64,000 bases of DNA from Brachycybe producta (taxonomy: Eukaryota; Arthropoda; Diplopoda; Playtdesmida; Andrognathidae): positions 3,109,885-3,173,884 of the forward strand of contig JAUPFP010000018.1 of assembly GCA_036925085.1 (NCBI GenBank), given 5' to 3'. The position numbers and the translations under genes are program-made. The notes under the pieces were generated by a model. It did not search any database, was not told the origin of the DNA, and saw nothing but the letters and a program-made list of their open reading frames with translations. Below, one piece after another: positions 1 through 11,053 of the stretch; within the stretch, counting starts at the first letter, position 1; the number at the start of each line of letters is the position of its first letter.

Positions 1-117
1 CGATCTATCAGATAGGAATTAATACAAACGCACAGTTCGAACGGATATTTCCAAAAAAAAAAAATTTTTTTTTCCTACGCTGACGCTCATTTTTTTTTGG
101 TAGAGTCGGTAAACAAT

Positions 118-830
118 AAATGAGAAATGCATCGCAAAATTACATTTCGGAAAATCTCGGCAAAGAGCACTAACATCGTTTTTCTATTGAGTCCATAGAA
201 CCAATGTTAAAGAAAAAATGTTAATTTTTAAAATACACAAAGTCGCGGCAATATGTTTATTTTTCATATTTAAAGTTGCCCAATATTAAGTTTTCAAAGT
301 GCAATGTGCACCTTAAATATATGCTGATCGAGTGATAGAATGACAAAAAATTGGTAAGTGCGGTTCTATTTTTAAAAACTAATTCAAAATCGCGAATTTT
401 TAACTCTTATGTTAAAACTCCATTGAGTACGCGCGCGCTCGTAAGCAAAAACATCCATTAAAAATGCTCGTAAAAATACCTAGAAATAATTAAAAAAAAA
501 AAAATTAAAACACAGTGAATCCAACACATTGGTGCACGTGCTGATTTTTTTTTAATTATTTTACGAGCATTTTAATGGATTTTTTTGCTTACGAGCGCGT
601 ACTCAATGAAGTTTAACATAAATTCGCGATTTTGAAATAGTTTTTAAAAATAGAACCGCACTTACCAATTTTTTTGTCATTCTATCACTCGATCAGCATA
701 TATTTAAGGTTCACATTTGAAAACCTAATATTGGACAACATTAAATATGAAAAATAAACATATTATTGCCGCGACTGTGTATTTTAAAAATTAACCGTAA
801 ACCTTGTTTCTAATAACGATGAGCGAGAAA
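118..830. mobile_element. TTAA fold-back family, copy 1 (right end decayed)
   Basis: Long inverted-repeat element. The left arm contains the family marks seen in seven other copies: GCATCGCAAAATTAC, a segment near ATATGTTTATTTTTCATA, and ATATGCTGATCGAGTGATAG. The same sequence returns in reverse complement from about 540 on. The centre holds the loop motif CACAGTGAA..CCAACACATTGG. The right terminus degrades after about 795, where AACGATG is the last recognisable family motif. No coding capacity is visible. The family consensus is flanked by TTAA, but the left flank here is too decayed to show it. Confidence 0.8.
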
Positions 831-1298
831 GTGATCGCCAACTACAAACGCAGCTTTCGAATTTAATTAATTTTAACACTTCTTTTGTATTTACTGGTCA
901 TAATGTGTTTGTTTATTTCTGATAGGTTAAAAAAAAATGAGAATGATTATGCTCAATTATTACCGCATGTCAAACCTCAACTTTTTGAGTTATGGAATAA
1001 CTCGTCAACATGTTAAGTTACATTTCACGCCGAGGCACAAACAATTAAAATGGGAACAAATTTCGCTATATGGAGCTTACAATATATGCACATCTATACG
1101 TACAAAAGCATTTAGCATCCATTGTTGCAATACAAAGCAACAAAAACAGAAAATTAATAATAACTTTTTTGCCACAAAAGTAAACAAAGCCTCCACTTGA
1201 TGACTCCTCCCCACTCGTGACATTTCCAGCAAAATGATGAGCCATTTTCTTCACTTCTTATAAGCAAGTGAACATTCCGTAATTTCTAGGTTTCTAAT
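831..1298. other. Intronic DNA without recognised feature
   Basis: AT-rich sequence with no recognised gene. A small imperfect palindrome (GAGTTAT..ATAACTC) lies near 980-1000. Confidence 0.5.
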
Positions 1299-1656
1299 GG
1301 GTCCTGGCACCGAGGCAGGACTGTAAAGAAGGCCCCGTTCCGACCATGTCTCATCCCGGTAACCTGGAAACCACACACATCCGAGAGACATCCGTGTTTT
1401 TCGGCCCTGCCTCGGCACACTTAATCTGGCCGTGCCTAATTATAAGAGGGTTCCATTTGTTAATAATTAATGTAAAACTCCCTGTCCTATTTTTTTCTGC
1501 GTTCCGATAGTGAACCATGCACGGAAAAAAAACGTGACCCGGCCCTGTGTGAAGGGCCAAGGCACTGTCCCGTCACAGCACGCTGCTGCACGAACAGACG
1601 CATTCGCTCCGCTGGGTGACGGCCGTCAATCCGGCCCTGTCATGTGCCAGGACCTT
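1299..1656. mobile_element. GC-richer inverted-terminus element (tentative)
   Basis: A GC-richer block that starts with GTCCTGGCAC and ends with the reverse complement GTGCCAGGAC, each next to related CCNNNCC/CAGGGCC tracts. The size and short inverted ends suggest a small non-autonomous DNA transposon. I see no clear target duplication and no second copy in the window, so this is tentative. The open frames here on both strands resemble no family I know. Confidence 0.35.
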
Positions 1657-1749
1657 ATTGGAAAACAAAAAGCTCATCTCGTACAGGACTGTTTCATAAA
1701 GAAGCAAAATTGAGAATTGAGAATTTGAGAATTTAAAAAATTGTAGTTT

Positions 1750-2440
1750 AATTTTGCCATTAAAATTATTTAACTATTTTATTCAAATACTTCATTATAA
1801 ATGACATTTTGTGTGAATTTGCCTTGACCGCTTGCATTTTTATAAGCACCTTAATATTGTTTGGGTTCTTGGATCGGGAGAGCGCAACATAAAGTTGACC
1901 ATGAGAAAAAAAAACATTAGGGTGTCCCAAAAATGTCGATTAAAAATTAAAATCAAGAATCCGTGAAATACTAAGGTGTCCCAAAAAAAAATCATAGTTT
2001 GAAAATTAGAATGCATACCTTCTAAAACATTTCTCCCTTGTAAAATAATACCTGTAGAATTCCAGCTCATTTGAGCTATATTTAGAGGTCCCCCAATGGC
2101 TCCCAAATCTCTATGGCTATTACCATAGTTTTTTATATTACACATGACAAATTTAAATTTAAAATAGAAATATTCACAAAAAATTATGTATTATTTAATT
2201 TTACAACATATTACTTATGTCAAGTGTATAATATGTATTGAAATTAAAATAATAATTTTGAAAAAAAATTACCAATTTTGCCAAAAATGTACCAACTTGG
2301 AGACTCTTGGGAGACCTCTAAAATATTGTTCAAATTATCAGAAATTTTAATATTGTTACTACCTATAAATAAACTTTTCAGTGGGCATGCATTCACATAT
2401 TCTTAATTTTAATTTTTAATCGACATTTTTGGGACACAGT
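1750..2440. mobile_element. Inverted pair of Helitron tails
   Basis: Positions 1921-1963 (GTGTCCCAAAAATGTCGATT...) return in reverse complement at 2402-2440. Inside, 2305-2400 on the plus strand is a diverged copy of the helicase segment read on the minus strand at about 2110-1990 (compare GGGAGACCTCTAAA with GGGGGACCTCTAAA). The locus is therefore two Helitron helicase ends facing each other. A similar arrangement occurs at 41.4-42.1 kb. Confidence 0.55.
1766..2145 (-). pseudogene. Helitron Rep/helicase C-terminal fragment
   Basis: On the minus strand two blocks of a PIF1-type helicase can be read. The first, PLNIAQMSWNSTGIILQGRN (around 2110-2010), fits the 'NLNxxxGLCNGTRLIV' region of Helitron/PIF1 helicases. 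After an inserted or duplicated segment, in another frame, comes SHGQLYVALSRSKNPNNIKV (around 1913-1850), which fits the C-terminal 'HGQLYVALSRV' motif, and then a stop near 1766. The frameshift and the repeated GGGACACC segments between the blocks show it is broken. It forms one arm of an inverted pair with the sequence at 2300-2440. Confidence 0.75.
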
Positions 2441-2445
2441 TTTTT

Positions 2446-2582
2446 TAAGGTTAAGATTTGAAAGATTCGAAAAACGAAAAAAAGCGGCGAAGATTCGAAA
2501 AACGAAAAAAAGCGGCGAAGATTCGAGTTTACGAAATCTCGAATATTTTTCAAGACTTGCAGGATTCGAGGGTCACCCATCC
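2446..2582. mobile_element. Partial hAT-like element (end fragment of the 3.5-kb family)
   Basis: Matches the right end of the element at 3478-4164: GATTCGAAAAACGAAAAAAAGC, TCTCGAATATTTTTCAAGA, and a terminus ending CACCCATCCC. A 34-bp unit (GATTCGAAAAACG...GGCGAA) is duplicated in tandem at about 2464-2528. Confidence 0.6.
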
Positions 2583-3477
2583 CAAGTAATAAACTATTCA
2601 ACAACTTTTTTTTGTTTAAATCCCTAGATCCATTTAATATTCTTAAGAGAAGAGAACTGTATTGGCAAACAGAAACGACACTGTCCAAAAAAAAAAACGT
2701 ATAAAGATACGGACCCACCACTAGACAAATTCGGCGACGACAACAATAACAACAAAAAACGACAAATCCTTGTTTCTGTGGTTGGAAACAAAAAAAAATT
2801 ATCGAGATGTGAATTGTCACGATTTCTATTGCAGTTACCAGACATATATATATATATATGTAGTTCTAGCTTTTATAAATAACAATTGGTGTTGACAAGT
2901 CCATAGTCAATAAATGTCACCAACAAAGATCAAGACATCCTTGTTTAACGGTCATGACAGAACTATGGAAACATCAGAGAAAAGTCCAAACATAAGCAAT
3001 TCTTTTTCTTCTTTCTTGTTCTCGTAGAAAGCGGGCCCCCTGTATAGTTTTTCTTCTTCTTCAACCTCTCTCGAAGATGTACTATTAAAAGAGTGACAAG
3101 AACAACAAAAAAACGTTTCCAGAAATTCTATTACTAACTATTAGTCTATAAATCATAGAGCATCATCGTGTTTCTCTCTCCAAGAAGATTTGTCGTTATC
3201 TGTCGCCTTTGCTGTCATCGAAGATCAACTCCAAAATCCGTGTCCATGACAACCGGGTCTTACTCATCCATAAGAATTAATGTAATATGTGATCGAAGAA
3301 GAAGAAGCAGGAAGAAGAAGCAAAAAAAACCCTCAATTCAATTCACATTTCAAAAAAACGGATTGGGTGTCTAGGAAAGTGGGGATAGAGAGAAAGAAAA
3401 AATGGGAGTACGCACCGCGTTTGACAGAAACATATACTGAGTGGCGCAATTAAAATGTCCGTTGTCAAGCTATTTAC
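2583..3477. other. Intronic DNA, no feature
   Basis: Low-complexity AT-rich sequence with a short (TA)n near 2844-2861 and CTT/GAA-rich stretches. Open frames are short and low-complexity, and I see no gene. Confidence 0.5.
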
Positions 3478-4164
3478 TAGAGATGGGACATTCCAATCAC
3501 AGCGAATCTTAACAAATATTCGAGATTCAAAAACTCGAATCTTCGCCGCTTTTTTTCGTCTTTCAACTCTTTCGAAACCTAACCTAAACTTAAAAATTTG
3601 AGTAAAATTAGTTTTAACTCCATTGACGTCCAATAGAAGCGTTCACTAACCAAAAACAAAAAAAAGAACCGGCGATTGTTTCAATTTCGGTGTTGTACCC
3701 CGAATCACCAATGGATCACACCTTGTGGCGACCCTGAGTGCCACACTGTTTTCATTATTTCATTTCTTTCTATCTTCTTAATGAATAACATAGGATTCTT
3801 ATATCCTTACAAAGGTTTTCGAATCCCTCGAATCTCGAATCCTTCATATAAGAATCCTATATTATTTATTAAGAAGATACAAATAAATTAATATTAAATA
3901 TGAAATTATTAATAATAAAAAAAGTGTGGCACTCAGGCTCGCCACAAGGTGTGATCCATTGGTGATCCGGGTTGCAACAATCGCCGCTTTATTTGTTAGT
4001 AAATGGTTCTATTGGACGTCAACGGAGTTAAAACTAATTTACCAAAGTTTTTAACAGTTTTTTTTTCTGTGGTTAGGCTTCAAAAGATTCGAAAGAAAAA
4101 AAAAAGCGCTTTTCAAATCTCGAATATTTTTCAAGATTCGAGGATTCGAATGGCCCCATCCCTA
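3478..4164. mobile_element. Long-armed hAT-like fold-back element
   Basis: Termini are TAGAGATGGGACATTC and, in reverse complement, TAGGGATGGGGCCATTCG, which is a hAT-type TIR start. The arms are very long: left-arm GACGTCCAATAGAA, CCGGCGATTGTT, CACCAATGGATCACACCTTG and GAGTGCCACACTG recur inverted between about 3925 and 4040. The middle holds AT-rich sequence with ATTAATATTAAATAT. No transposase is seen. The 8-bp flanks (CTATTTAC and CTTCTAAT) do not match, so the superfamily rests on the TIR only. Related copies are at 2446-2582 and 29433-29740. Confidence 0.65.
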
Positions 4165-5274
4165 CTTCTAATCATGATTTGTGTTTCAATTGCTTGTAAA
4201 ATTATTATATTAACATTTCAATTTCAACGTGGACGTTTTACCCGCGCCAACCAGTAGGCCTAAGCCAATACGATAATACTCAGAACAGCTTCGTACAAAA
4301 CAGAAATAAAACAAAAATGAGAAAAACACACAAAAAAAAGCTCCCTCCCCCCCCCCCCCCCGACACAAAAAGAAAAATGAAATTTTTCTCCTCCTTTATT
4401 CTCAAAATCGATTCATATATTGTGATTTACTGTTTAATATTAAAAAATAAATAATAACCCCGAAACGATTGTGATTTCTAATTAAACATGCAATACACAG
4501 AGCTAATAAAGCCACTTGGGAGGTAAAACAGTAAGGGTTCCCCCACCCCCTTGAAAAATGTTCTTGTTTGAAATTCATGTATCAAAAAGCAACCAGAAGC
4601 AGCTAGCTCCATTACCAAATAGCTCATATTCCACTATATACATTATTATGCATTAGTACACTCTTACTAATACATAGGAGAGAACGACGTGGTGGAAACT
4701 TGAATTTTAATTAAAAATATTAAATCAACCTTTTTTTTTTTTTCTAATAAAAGGGGAAACCTGTGTAAACAAGATAACAACATTCCAGTCGACTGAAATA
4801 CAATTTCTTTCGTTACAAATCGATACTCGGCGCATTTTTTTTATTTATTTATTCGCTCACTCATTCACTCTCACTAGAAATTCACTTTTTTTTTGTTAAA
4901 TTAAACAGACACAAAGAACGGAAAAATCTCCCCCTCCCCCCCCCCCCCTTCCAAAAAAAGCAACTTCCATAGTAAATTAATATCCTTAAAAAAACTACGA
5001 GTTGTATAAAATGTAGAAGAGCCATAATAATAGCAGAGCTGTAACAACAACAAAAAAACCATACACAATTTCCGGAACTTGCGATACAAACTAGTTATTT
5101 CAATCTCACCACGAACACATGCTGAGCTGTTAAGATTCTAGATCATGTGCGTGCCAGAACCCGATCCGGATCACAAAAGTAGAGAAAACGTTTCCTGTTT
5201 AAAGACTCGTGATCCCCTTGGTACCTTTCTACACTAATGTATAAATGGCCACGGTTCTTACCAAGTTATCCCAT
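4165..5274. other. Intronic DNA with homopolymer C tracts
   Basis: No gene. Poly-C runs lie at about 4347-4361 and 4936-4948, with poly-T/A runs elsewhere. Confidence 0.5.
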
Positions 5275-5718
5275 TTAAGAAGCTACATCACAAAATTACT
5301 TCGAAAAATCTCTGCAAAGAGCGCGAGCATCGTTTTTCTATTCAGCCCATAAGACCCCATTGTTATTTTTAAAATACACGGTCTTCGCTATATGTTTATT
5401 TTTCATATTTAAAGTTGTCCAGTATTAATTAAGTTTTCAAAGCGCAATGGGTGCACCTTAAATATATGCTGATCGAGCGGTTATATTTTTTTTAAAAACT
5501 ATTTCAAAATCGCGAATTTCTAACGCTTATGTTAAACTCGATTGAGTACGCCGCTCGTAATGCAAAAAAAAACATCAATTAAAATGTTCGTAAAAATACC
5601 TAAAAATAATTTTAAAAAAATAGAAAAAAATCAGCACGTGCGCCAATGTGTTGGCTTCACTGTGTTTTAATTGTGTTTTTTTAAAAATCATTTTTAGGTA
5701 TTTTTACAAGCATTTTTT
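5275..5718. mobile_element. TTAA fold-back family, copy 2 (left arm only)
   Basis: Begins TTAAGAAGCTACATCAC and follows the family left arm through the loop (CAGCACGTGCGCCAATGTGTTGG). It stops shortly after the loop, and the whole right arm is missing. Confidence 0.8.
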
Positions 5719-5902
5719 ACTTTTTCGATCTTTTTTTCTTTTGCAAATTCTCTAATTTATTTAAATTTCCAGGTTTTCTCCACAATAAGAGGAGGCAATG
5801 CTAGTTACACGTTCTATCGCAATATAGTTGTTAAACCTTAAATTTGGACCACTTATAAGCTCTCCTCAGCTCATCTATATGTTGTGACGTACACATTTTG
5901 GG

Positions 5903-5935
5903 CACACTTGCAACCCGTTTTGGGTTGCAAGTGTG
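5903..5935. repeat. Perfect 14-bp hairpin
   Basis: CACACTTGCAACCC, a 5-nt loop, then GGGTTGCAAGTGTG. It is a perfect palindrome in otherwise unstructured sequence. No flanking repeats mark it as a transposon end, and its role is unknown. Confidence 0.8.
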
Positions 5936-7057
5936 TCTAAATAGCAGCACTGTAAAAGTACAGTATTACTCTCTCAGTGAGGAGGAAATCATTTAGATTT
6001 CACTGTAAACAAAAAAAAATCCACTTACAAAAACAGGCAATTTACAAACAGAGAAGAAGTGGAGCTCCTGCTGCATTTTTTTATGCTTCATGTTACACAT
6101 TTTTTGTGTATCTTCTTCCTCTTCTTGCCAGTTATTGCTTTTATTTAATACCATCATCACACTTTTAAAAAAAGTATTGTCGTTTCAAATAGGAGATGAA
6201 AAAGAAATGAATAGCATTTAAAGAGACTCAAGTGCAACATTACACATCTGAGGATAGTTTGTTAATGTATCGCTACTTTTTGTTGTTGTTACATAGTGGT
6301 TGGTGTAGCAAGCTTAGCTGCTGCTCTTGAAATCTCCTATTATACAAAGTGGAAAAAAAAACGAACAAGGAAACAAAAAATACCATTGGTGAATGAATGT
6401 TGGTGGATAGTTACACAAAATGGAACCAAGGCTGACGATATGGAATAGCATAATGTGGTAACACACAGCAACAACAACAACCAAAAAAAAACCATTCACC
6501 TAAAATGTTTAAACTGGAACATTAACGACCGACCGATTTACGGTTTTTTTTTACTTGCGTTTCATTTTACTTCAAAGTGAAACATTTCCGTGTTTTGTTA
6601 CTAACTTACTGCCCGTTAATTTATTTAACATTTCCCATTTTTTTTTGTAACACGACAATCTTTAAGAACCTAAAGATACAGCGTTTAATTCAAAATTTCT
6701 CCGAATGTAGGTGCTGCAATCGTTTTTTTTTTGTATAAAAATCGGCTTTTTTGAATGGAAAAAAACTCCATTCTGTCGAAGTGTGAAGTCACATAAAAAT
6801 TAATAGAAAAATAACTGCACGTGCTAAGCTTATAAAAAGAGATCAGCGTCAAGCCTATACATTAAGGCACGTGCTCATTTTTTTGTTATTGTTTTAAGTC
6901 GTTTTTAACAAGAGTTCTTCAAACTTTTGTGGGAAGGTTGTTTGGTCCTATAAGATTCAACATGGAGTTAAAAAAAGTACTATTTTAAGCTTTATTTAAA
7001 AATAGAAAGACCTTTTTCAAAATTTCTATAAAGGAACCACTTAATGAACAATACTTT

Positions 7058-7249
7058 CTATTGCATTTTGCACTTTACCGTATCTTCATGTTCGATGGAG
7101 ATGTTTGCCAAACAAACCATTCTTGAGCATGCACGCTCACCCGTCGCCATGTTGGCTACCACAGGAAATTTTATTCCATTAATTTGTTTTGTCTGATTAT
7201 GAATATCCCACAGCATTGAACACTTTGTTTGAGGCGAGTTGTCTGTAAA
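7058..7249 (-). pseudogene. Unidentified open segment interrupted by a MITE
   Basis: A minus-strand frame running from the MITE border down to a stop at 7058 has protein-like composition (includes WDIHNQTKQINGIKFPVV and ATGERACSRMVCLANISIE). If the MITE and one copy of its 9-bp TSD are ignored, the same frame continues upstream into 7455-7500 until an in-frame stop. I do not recognise the family. It could be an old pseudogene or chance. Confidence 0.2.
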
Positions 7250-7454
7250 ACAGGCATTTAGAAATCGGGACGAACTCAAGTTGGCTCCGCCCTTTTTATG
7301 ACCAACGCTACTTCTAATTGGTTGGCTATGTAGTCTGACGTCCCGTGTTCCGCCCTTTTCAACGTCGAACCACAAAACAAACCAATTAGAAGTTGGCGGT
7401 CGTCATAAAAAGGGCGGAGCCAACTTGTGTTCGTCCCGATTTCTAAATGCCTGT
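7250..7454 (-). mobile_element. 9-bp-TSD MITE family A, copy 1
   Basis: Inverted ends ACAGGCATTTAGAAATCGGG / reverse complement, subterminal GTTGGCTCCGCCC and CTTCTAATTGGTT, and central GACGTC plus AACGTCGAACCAC (reverse orientation relative to most copies). Flanks are GTCTGTAAA and GTCTGCAAA, a 9-bp TSD with one mismatch. Non-coding. Confidence 0.9.
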
Positions 7455-8280
7455 GTCTGCAAACATGTAGTTCCAGAAAAAGTGGGCAAGCGGCCTAATA
7501 AGCCATTAATGGAGAAGGACACAATTGACCGTAAGTGTGTACCCGGCTAAAGATATTTTTTTTACAAATAAAATGCGTACTTGTCATGAACACTGGCCTG
7601 GTCCAAAGTAAAAGACTCATTCAAATAATTTTTATTTTTAATAAAAAAAAAAATGTTTAAATTTACATTTCAATGAATTTTGCAAAAAGATAAAAGGGAA
7701 AACTTTTTTTTTCTTCTTCTTCTTCTTCTCTTTATTACCTCTGCAACAGTATGCATTATTCAAATGCAGTTTAGTTTTTTTATTTTACCTCAAGCTTTCA
7801 AACGTAGAAAAAGGGGAAGTGACCCAGACTCAGACACAAGCTTGAAGAAGACTCACCTCTTCACATTTCGCCACATTTTCATATAAAGAATAAGAGGCCG
7901 GGGGGGGGGGTCTTATAGAGGTTGTTTGCTGTAAACAACCACATCAGTATTCAGCTAGCCACGTGACCCCTGACCTCTCCACACCTCTCTCCTTACTACA
8001 TATTCAATTTTAGAGGTTTTATACTTCCTATTCTTGTTGAACCTTTTTTTTTTTTTAGAGATCCAAATCACAGTTGGAGCCACAACATTATAATAAAATT
8101 CGAGGATGTAATTGCACCTCATTCACAATTCAATTCAAATTTTAATTTGAGGTGGTTTTAAAATATAAAGTTTGCGCCTCTCAAAATCTGGATTATTCTG
8201 TCTTTCAACGGTGCAAAATAAAGAGAGAAAAAAAACTAGAAATGTTTTAGAAACTAGAAGGGTAGCAGCAGCAGCAGCAA
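7455..8280. other. Intronic DNA with microsatellites
   Basis: TTC repeats near 7709-7728, poly-G at 7900-7910 and AGC repeats at 8264-8279. A short plus-strand frame near 7470-7530 contains KRPNKPLMEK but does not continue as a known domain (see rejected list). Confidence 0.5.
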
Positions 8281-8470
8281 CTCAATCACTTAAGGGTATT
8301 TATCACGTTGATAATCTTTCAAAATAAGCTTTTTATGTGAATTTCAAAACGACCTAAGTTTAAGCTGCCGAAAGCTTAGTGCTCAGACGATTTTTATAAA
8401 CAAATTTTGTGCTTATAAAAAGTTTATTTTGAAAGATATATCTACATAAAATTATCCGTAAGTGACTGAG
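8281..8470. mobile_element. Small inverted-repeat element
   Basis: Starts CTCAATCACTTAAGGG and ends with the inverted match to CTCAGTCACTTACGG. Inner arms ATCTTTCAAAATAAGCTTTT (8315-8335) and its complement (8416-8436) pair closely. About 190 bp. No clear TSD, and the left flank is an AGC microsatellite. Confidence 0.6.
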
Positions 8471-8578
8471 CCACCCCACCCCCTTCTAATTTCTAAAACA
8501 CTTTCCGGTTTCTCGAAATTGTGCTTCCGAAAAACAGAATTAATCAAGAGTTCGAAAATTAGCTGTTCATAAACAGCT

Positions 8579-9417
8579 TTAAGAGGCTATATCACAAAAT
8601 TACTTTGAAAAATCTCCGCAAAGAGCGCTAGCATTGTTTTCCTATTGAGCCAATGTAGACCCAAAATGTTAATTTTTAAAATACACAGTCGCGCGGCAAT
8701 ATGTTTATTTTTCATATTTAAAGTTGTCTAATATTAAGTTTTCAAAGTGCAATGTGCACCTTAAATGTAGGCCTATGCTGATTGAGTGATAGAATGACAA
8801 AAAATTTGGTAAGTGCGGTTATATTTTTTAAAAAAATATTTCAAAATCGCGAATTCCTAACTCTTATATTAAATAAACTCCATTGAGTACGCCCAAATAA
8901 GAAAATAAACATCCATTAAAATGCTCATAAAAATACGTAAAAATAATTTTAAAAAACCAGAAACAAATCAACACGTGCGCCAATGTGTTGGCTTCACTGT
9001 GGTTTAATTGTTTTTTGTTTAATTATTTTTAGGTATTTTTAAGAGCATTTTAACGAATATTTTTTGCTTACGAGCATGTACTCAATGGAGTTAGAAATTC
9101 GCGAGTTTGAAATATTTTTTTTAAAAATAGAACTGCACTTACCAATTTTTTGTCATTCTATCACTAGATCAGCATATATTTAAGGTGCACATTGCTCTTT
9201 GAAAACGTAATATTGAACAACCTTAAATATGAAAAATAAACATATTGCGGCAACTGTCATCATCATCAACATCATCGTTTCGGCGACTGCGGCGACTGTG
9301 TATTTGAAAAATTAACATTTTTTCTTTAACACTGTGTCTATGGGCTCAATAAAAAAACGATGCTAGCGCTCTTTGCGGAGATTTTTCGAAATGTCATTTT
9401 GTGATGTAGCCTCGTAA
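8579..9417. mobile_element. TTAA fold-back family, copy 3 (near full length)
   Basis: Left flank TTAA, then GAGGCTATATCACAAAATTAC. Right end GTGATGTAGCCTC followed by GTAA, a decayed TTAA. Two ~390-bp arms flank the loop with CACGTGCGCCAATGTGTTGG. The right half contains a small CATCATCATCAACATCATCG insertion. No coding frame. Its right end lies about 80 bp from the glypican exon 2 donor site, inside intron 2. Confidence 0.85.
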
Positions 9418-9495
9418 TTTCGGCAATTTAACCTGAAAAAATAAAACCATTTTATATATATACGTAATAAATGTTATTTTTATATACATACATAC

Positions 9496-9654
9496 CATCA
9501 AATTTCTGTGCTCTCGCTGCAAATGTTGTCTGCAGTCCCGTGATGGAATGATTCAATATCCGGTTGAATTCACTCCTACTTTGAGCCACAAAATTCTTTT
9601 CCATTTCCTCTGTACAACATGAGATTCCTTGCTGACATACTTGCAGCTGCTCAC
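9496..9654 (-). CDS. GPC: Glypican exon 2 (GPC4/6, Dally-like type)
   Basis: Internal exon of a glypican, the GPI-anchored core protein of a cell-surface heparan sulfate proteoglycan that modulates Wnt, Hedgehog, FGF and BMP signalling. The minus strand reads ...TTTTTTCAG | exon | GTATGT. The acceptor AG is at 9656-9655 with a strong pyrimidine tract behind it (9657-9720). The donor GT is at 9495-9494. The exon encodes EQLQVCQQGISCCTEEMEK, then a segment ending FAARAQKFD, 52 whole codons plus split codons. The Cys pattern (C-x6-CC), the following E-M-E and the KFD end match the N-terminal lobe of vertebrate GPC4/GPC6. The split Gly codon at the 5' end (phase 1) matches human GPC3 exon 2 as I recall it. 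An N-x-S sequon (NHS) is present. No frameshift or stop. Exons 1 and 3 are not found in the window. Confidence 0.9.
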
Positions 9655-9656
9655 CT

Positions 9657-10050
9657 GAAAAAACAGAAGAAAATGCAAACAAAAAAAAAAGATCAGACAT
9701 CGGGACTATAAGACACACAAAAAATGAAGTTAAAAAACTTTTAAAAAAAGATCAAAAACAAGCGAAAATCGATTCCAGACAACAAGAAAAAAATAACACC
9801 CAAAACACAAACAAGAATCCAATTCACGTGATTCTAACAAGAAAATCTAAATAAATAAATAGTCAATAAAAAACAGTAACACTTAAGATGAACTTTCAAA
9901 AAAAAAAAAAAAACGAAGAGGGATGAATGATCTTTAGAAGAAAGTTCAAATGGGACTCTCCCCTAAATTACCATTGGACCACCATAATAACAGGTGATAC
10001 GAGCGTAGGGTGTACAAATAACGGCACCAGGTTTCGCTGGTGTAAACTAA
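9657..10050. other. Intron 1, exon-proximal part
   Basis: Pyrimidine-rich on the minus strand next to the exon 2 acceptor, with a poly-A run at about 9899-9912. No other feature. Confidence 0.5.
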
Positions 10051-10685
10051 AGCCCAGTACAGACCGAGCGATAATCGCCGGAAATATTCTTGAGAGCGAT
10101 GTTTCTCCCCACGACTTGAGTTGTCTTTGCGGATACAAAGCAACATCGCCCAAGTACATCCCTCCCCCCCAGCCATATTTTTTACAATTTTCGGCGGATA
10201 TTCGGCTGATTTGCAGCTTCAAAATATTAACAAAGAAACTAATTTCATTTATTAAGACACTGAACTTAATTCCAATTTTCAAGTTACAATAATTGAAAAT
10301 TATCGTGAAGAAAAATAAATCTTTAGTGTCTCGGATTCCAACGAGGAACGCTCTCAAAAACTGCAACAAACCCACAGGACATTCCAAAATATAATCCTTG
10401 CAACTTTAGACAATACTTGGAATGTCTTCGCATTTTTGTACCAAAAGTGTGCCATGTTTCGTTATTTTAAATAAAACTGAAGAAAATAATATTAAACTTT
10501 GTTCGGCTAAACTGAAATTATTTTTGTTGGCTGGATGACGGTTAGCCATAAAATTATTCGGCGGATTTTGGCAGCACGAAAAAAATTCGGCAATTAATCT
10601 TACAAGTCGCTATTGTCTGATAATGAAGTCAAGTCGCTGGATACGTGTGTGTCCGGTGATTATCGTCCGGTCTGTATACTAAGCT
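10051..10685. mobile_element. Inverted-terminus element with AGCYYAGTA ends
   Basis: Left end AGCCCAGTACAGACCG..GATAATCGCCGG. Right end is the inverse of AGCTTAGTATACAGACCGG..GATAATCACCGG. About 635 bp. Left flank TAA fits the TTA/TAA-target set seen at 33.7 and 52.4 kb; the right flank reads TCA. Overlapping open frames on both strands arise from the interior and look non-coding. Confidence 0.6.
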
Positions 10686-11045
10686 TCAGACACCAGTCAC
10701 ACCACGACACAATGTTTAGATTAAATCCAGCCAACTAGCATAGCTTTCATTCAAACCCTGGACAATTAATTCTGAATAGCGTTCATTTTTGGTAGTGAAA
10801 ACACCCCCGCATCAAACCACGCACTTCGCAATCGGACACGCTCTAGAGCGGGAGCTCCATGTTGTTTGGATTCGTACTGCCGACCTGTTCCATGGATAGG
10901 GACGAGGCTTTACTAGCATTGCCACTACAACCAAACAAAACTTCCTCTACCATTGACTGTCCTGTTCCGCTCGCGCCCTTTCCCCTTCGAATAAAAAATA
11001 GGAAAACCTACTTTTGAGACGCTCCTCGTATTTATTATTCTTTTT
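10686..11045. other. GC-richer single-copy stretch, no gene assigned
   Basis: The segment around 10800-10980 is less AT-rich than its surroundings (CGCTCTAGAGCG, CCATGGATAGGGACG). I tried both strands and saw no family resemblance. Confidence 0.4.
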
Positions 11046-11053
11046 GTCATGAG

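Larger units (their letters stand above)
5719..7249. other. Intronic DNA, no gene
   Basis: Nothing recognised except the hairpin at 5903-5935 and an unassigned minus-strand open segment next to 7250 (listed separately). Confidence 0.5.

Noticed and set aside
7470-7535. Plus-strand KRPNKPLMEK, similar to the basic region of Hairy-type bHLH proteins
   Set aside because: The following residues (DTIDRKCVPG) do not continue the bHLH, and the segment borders a MITE.
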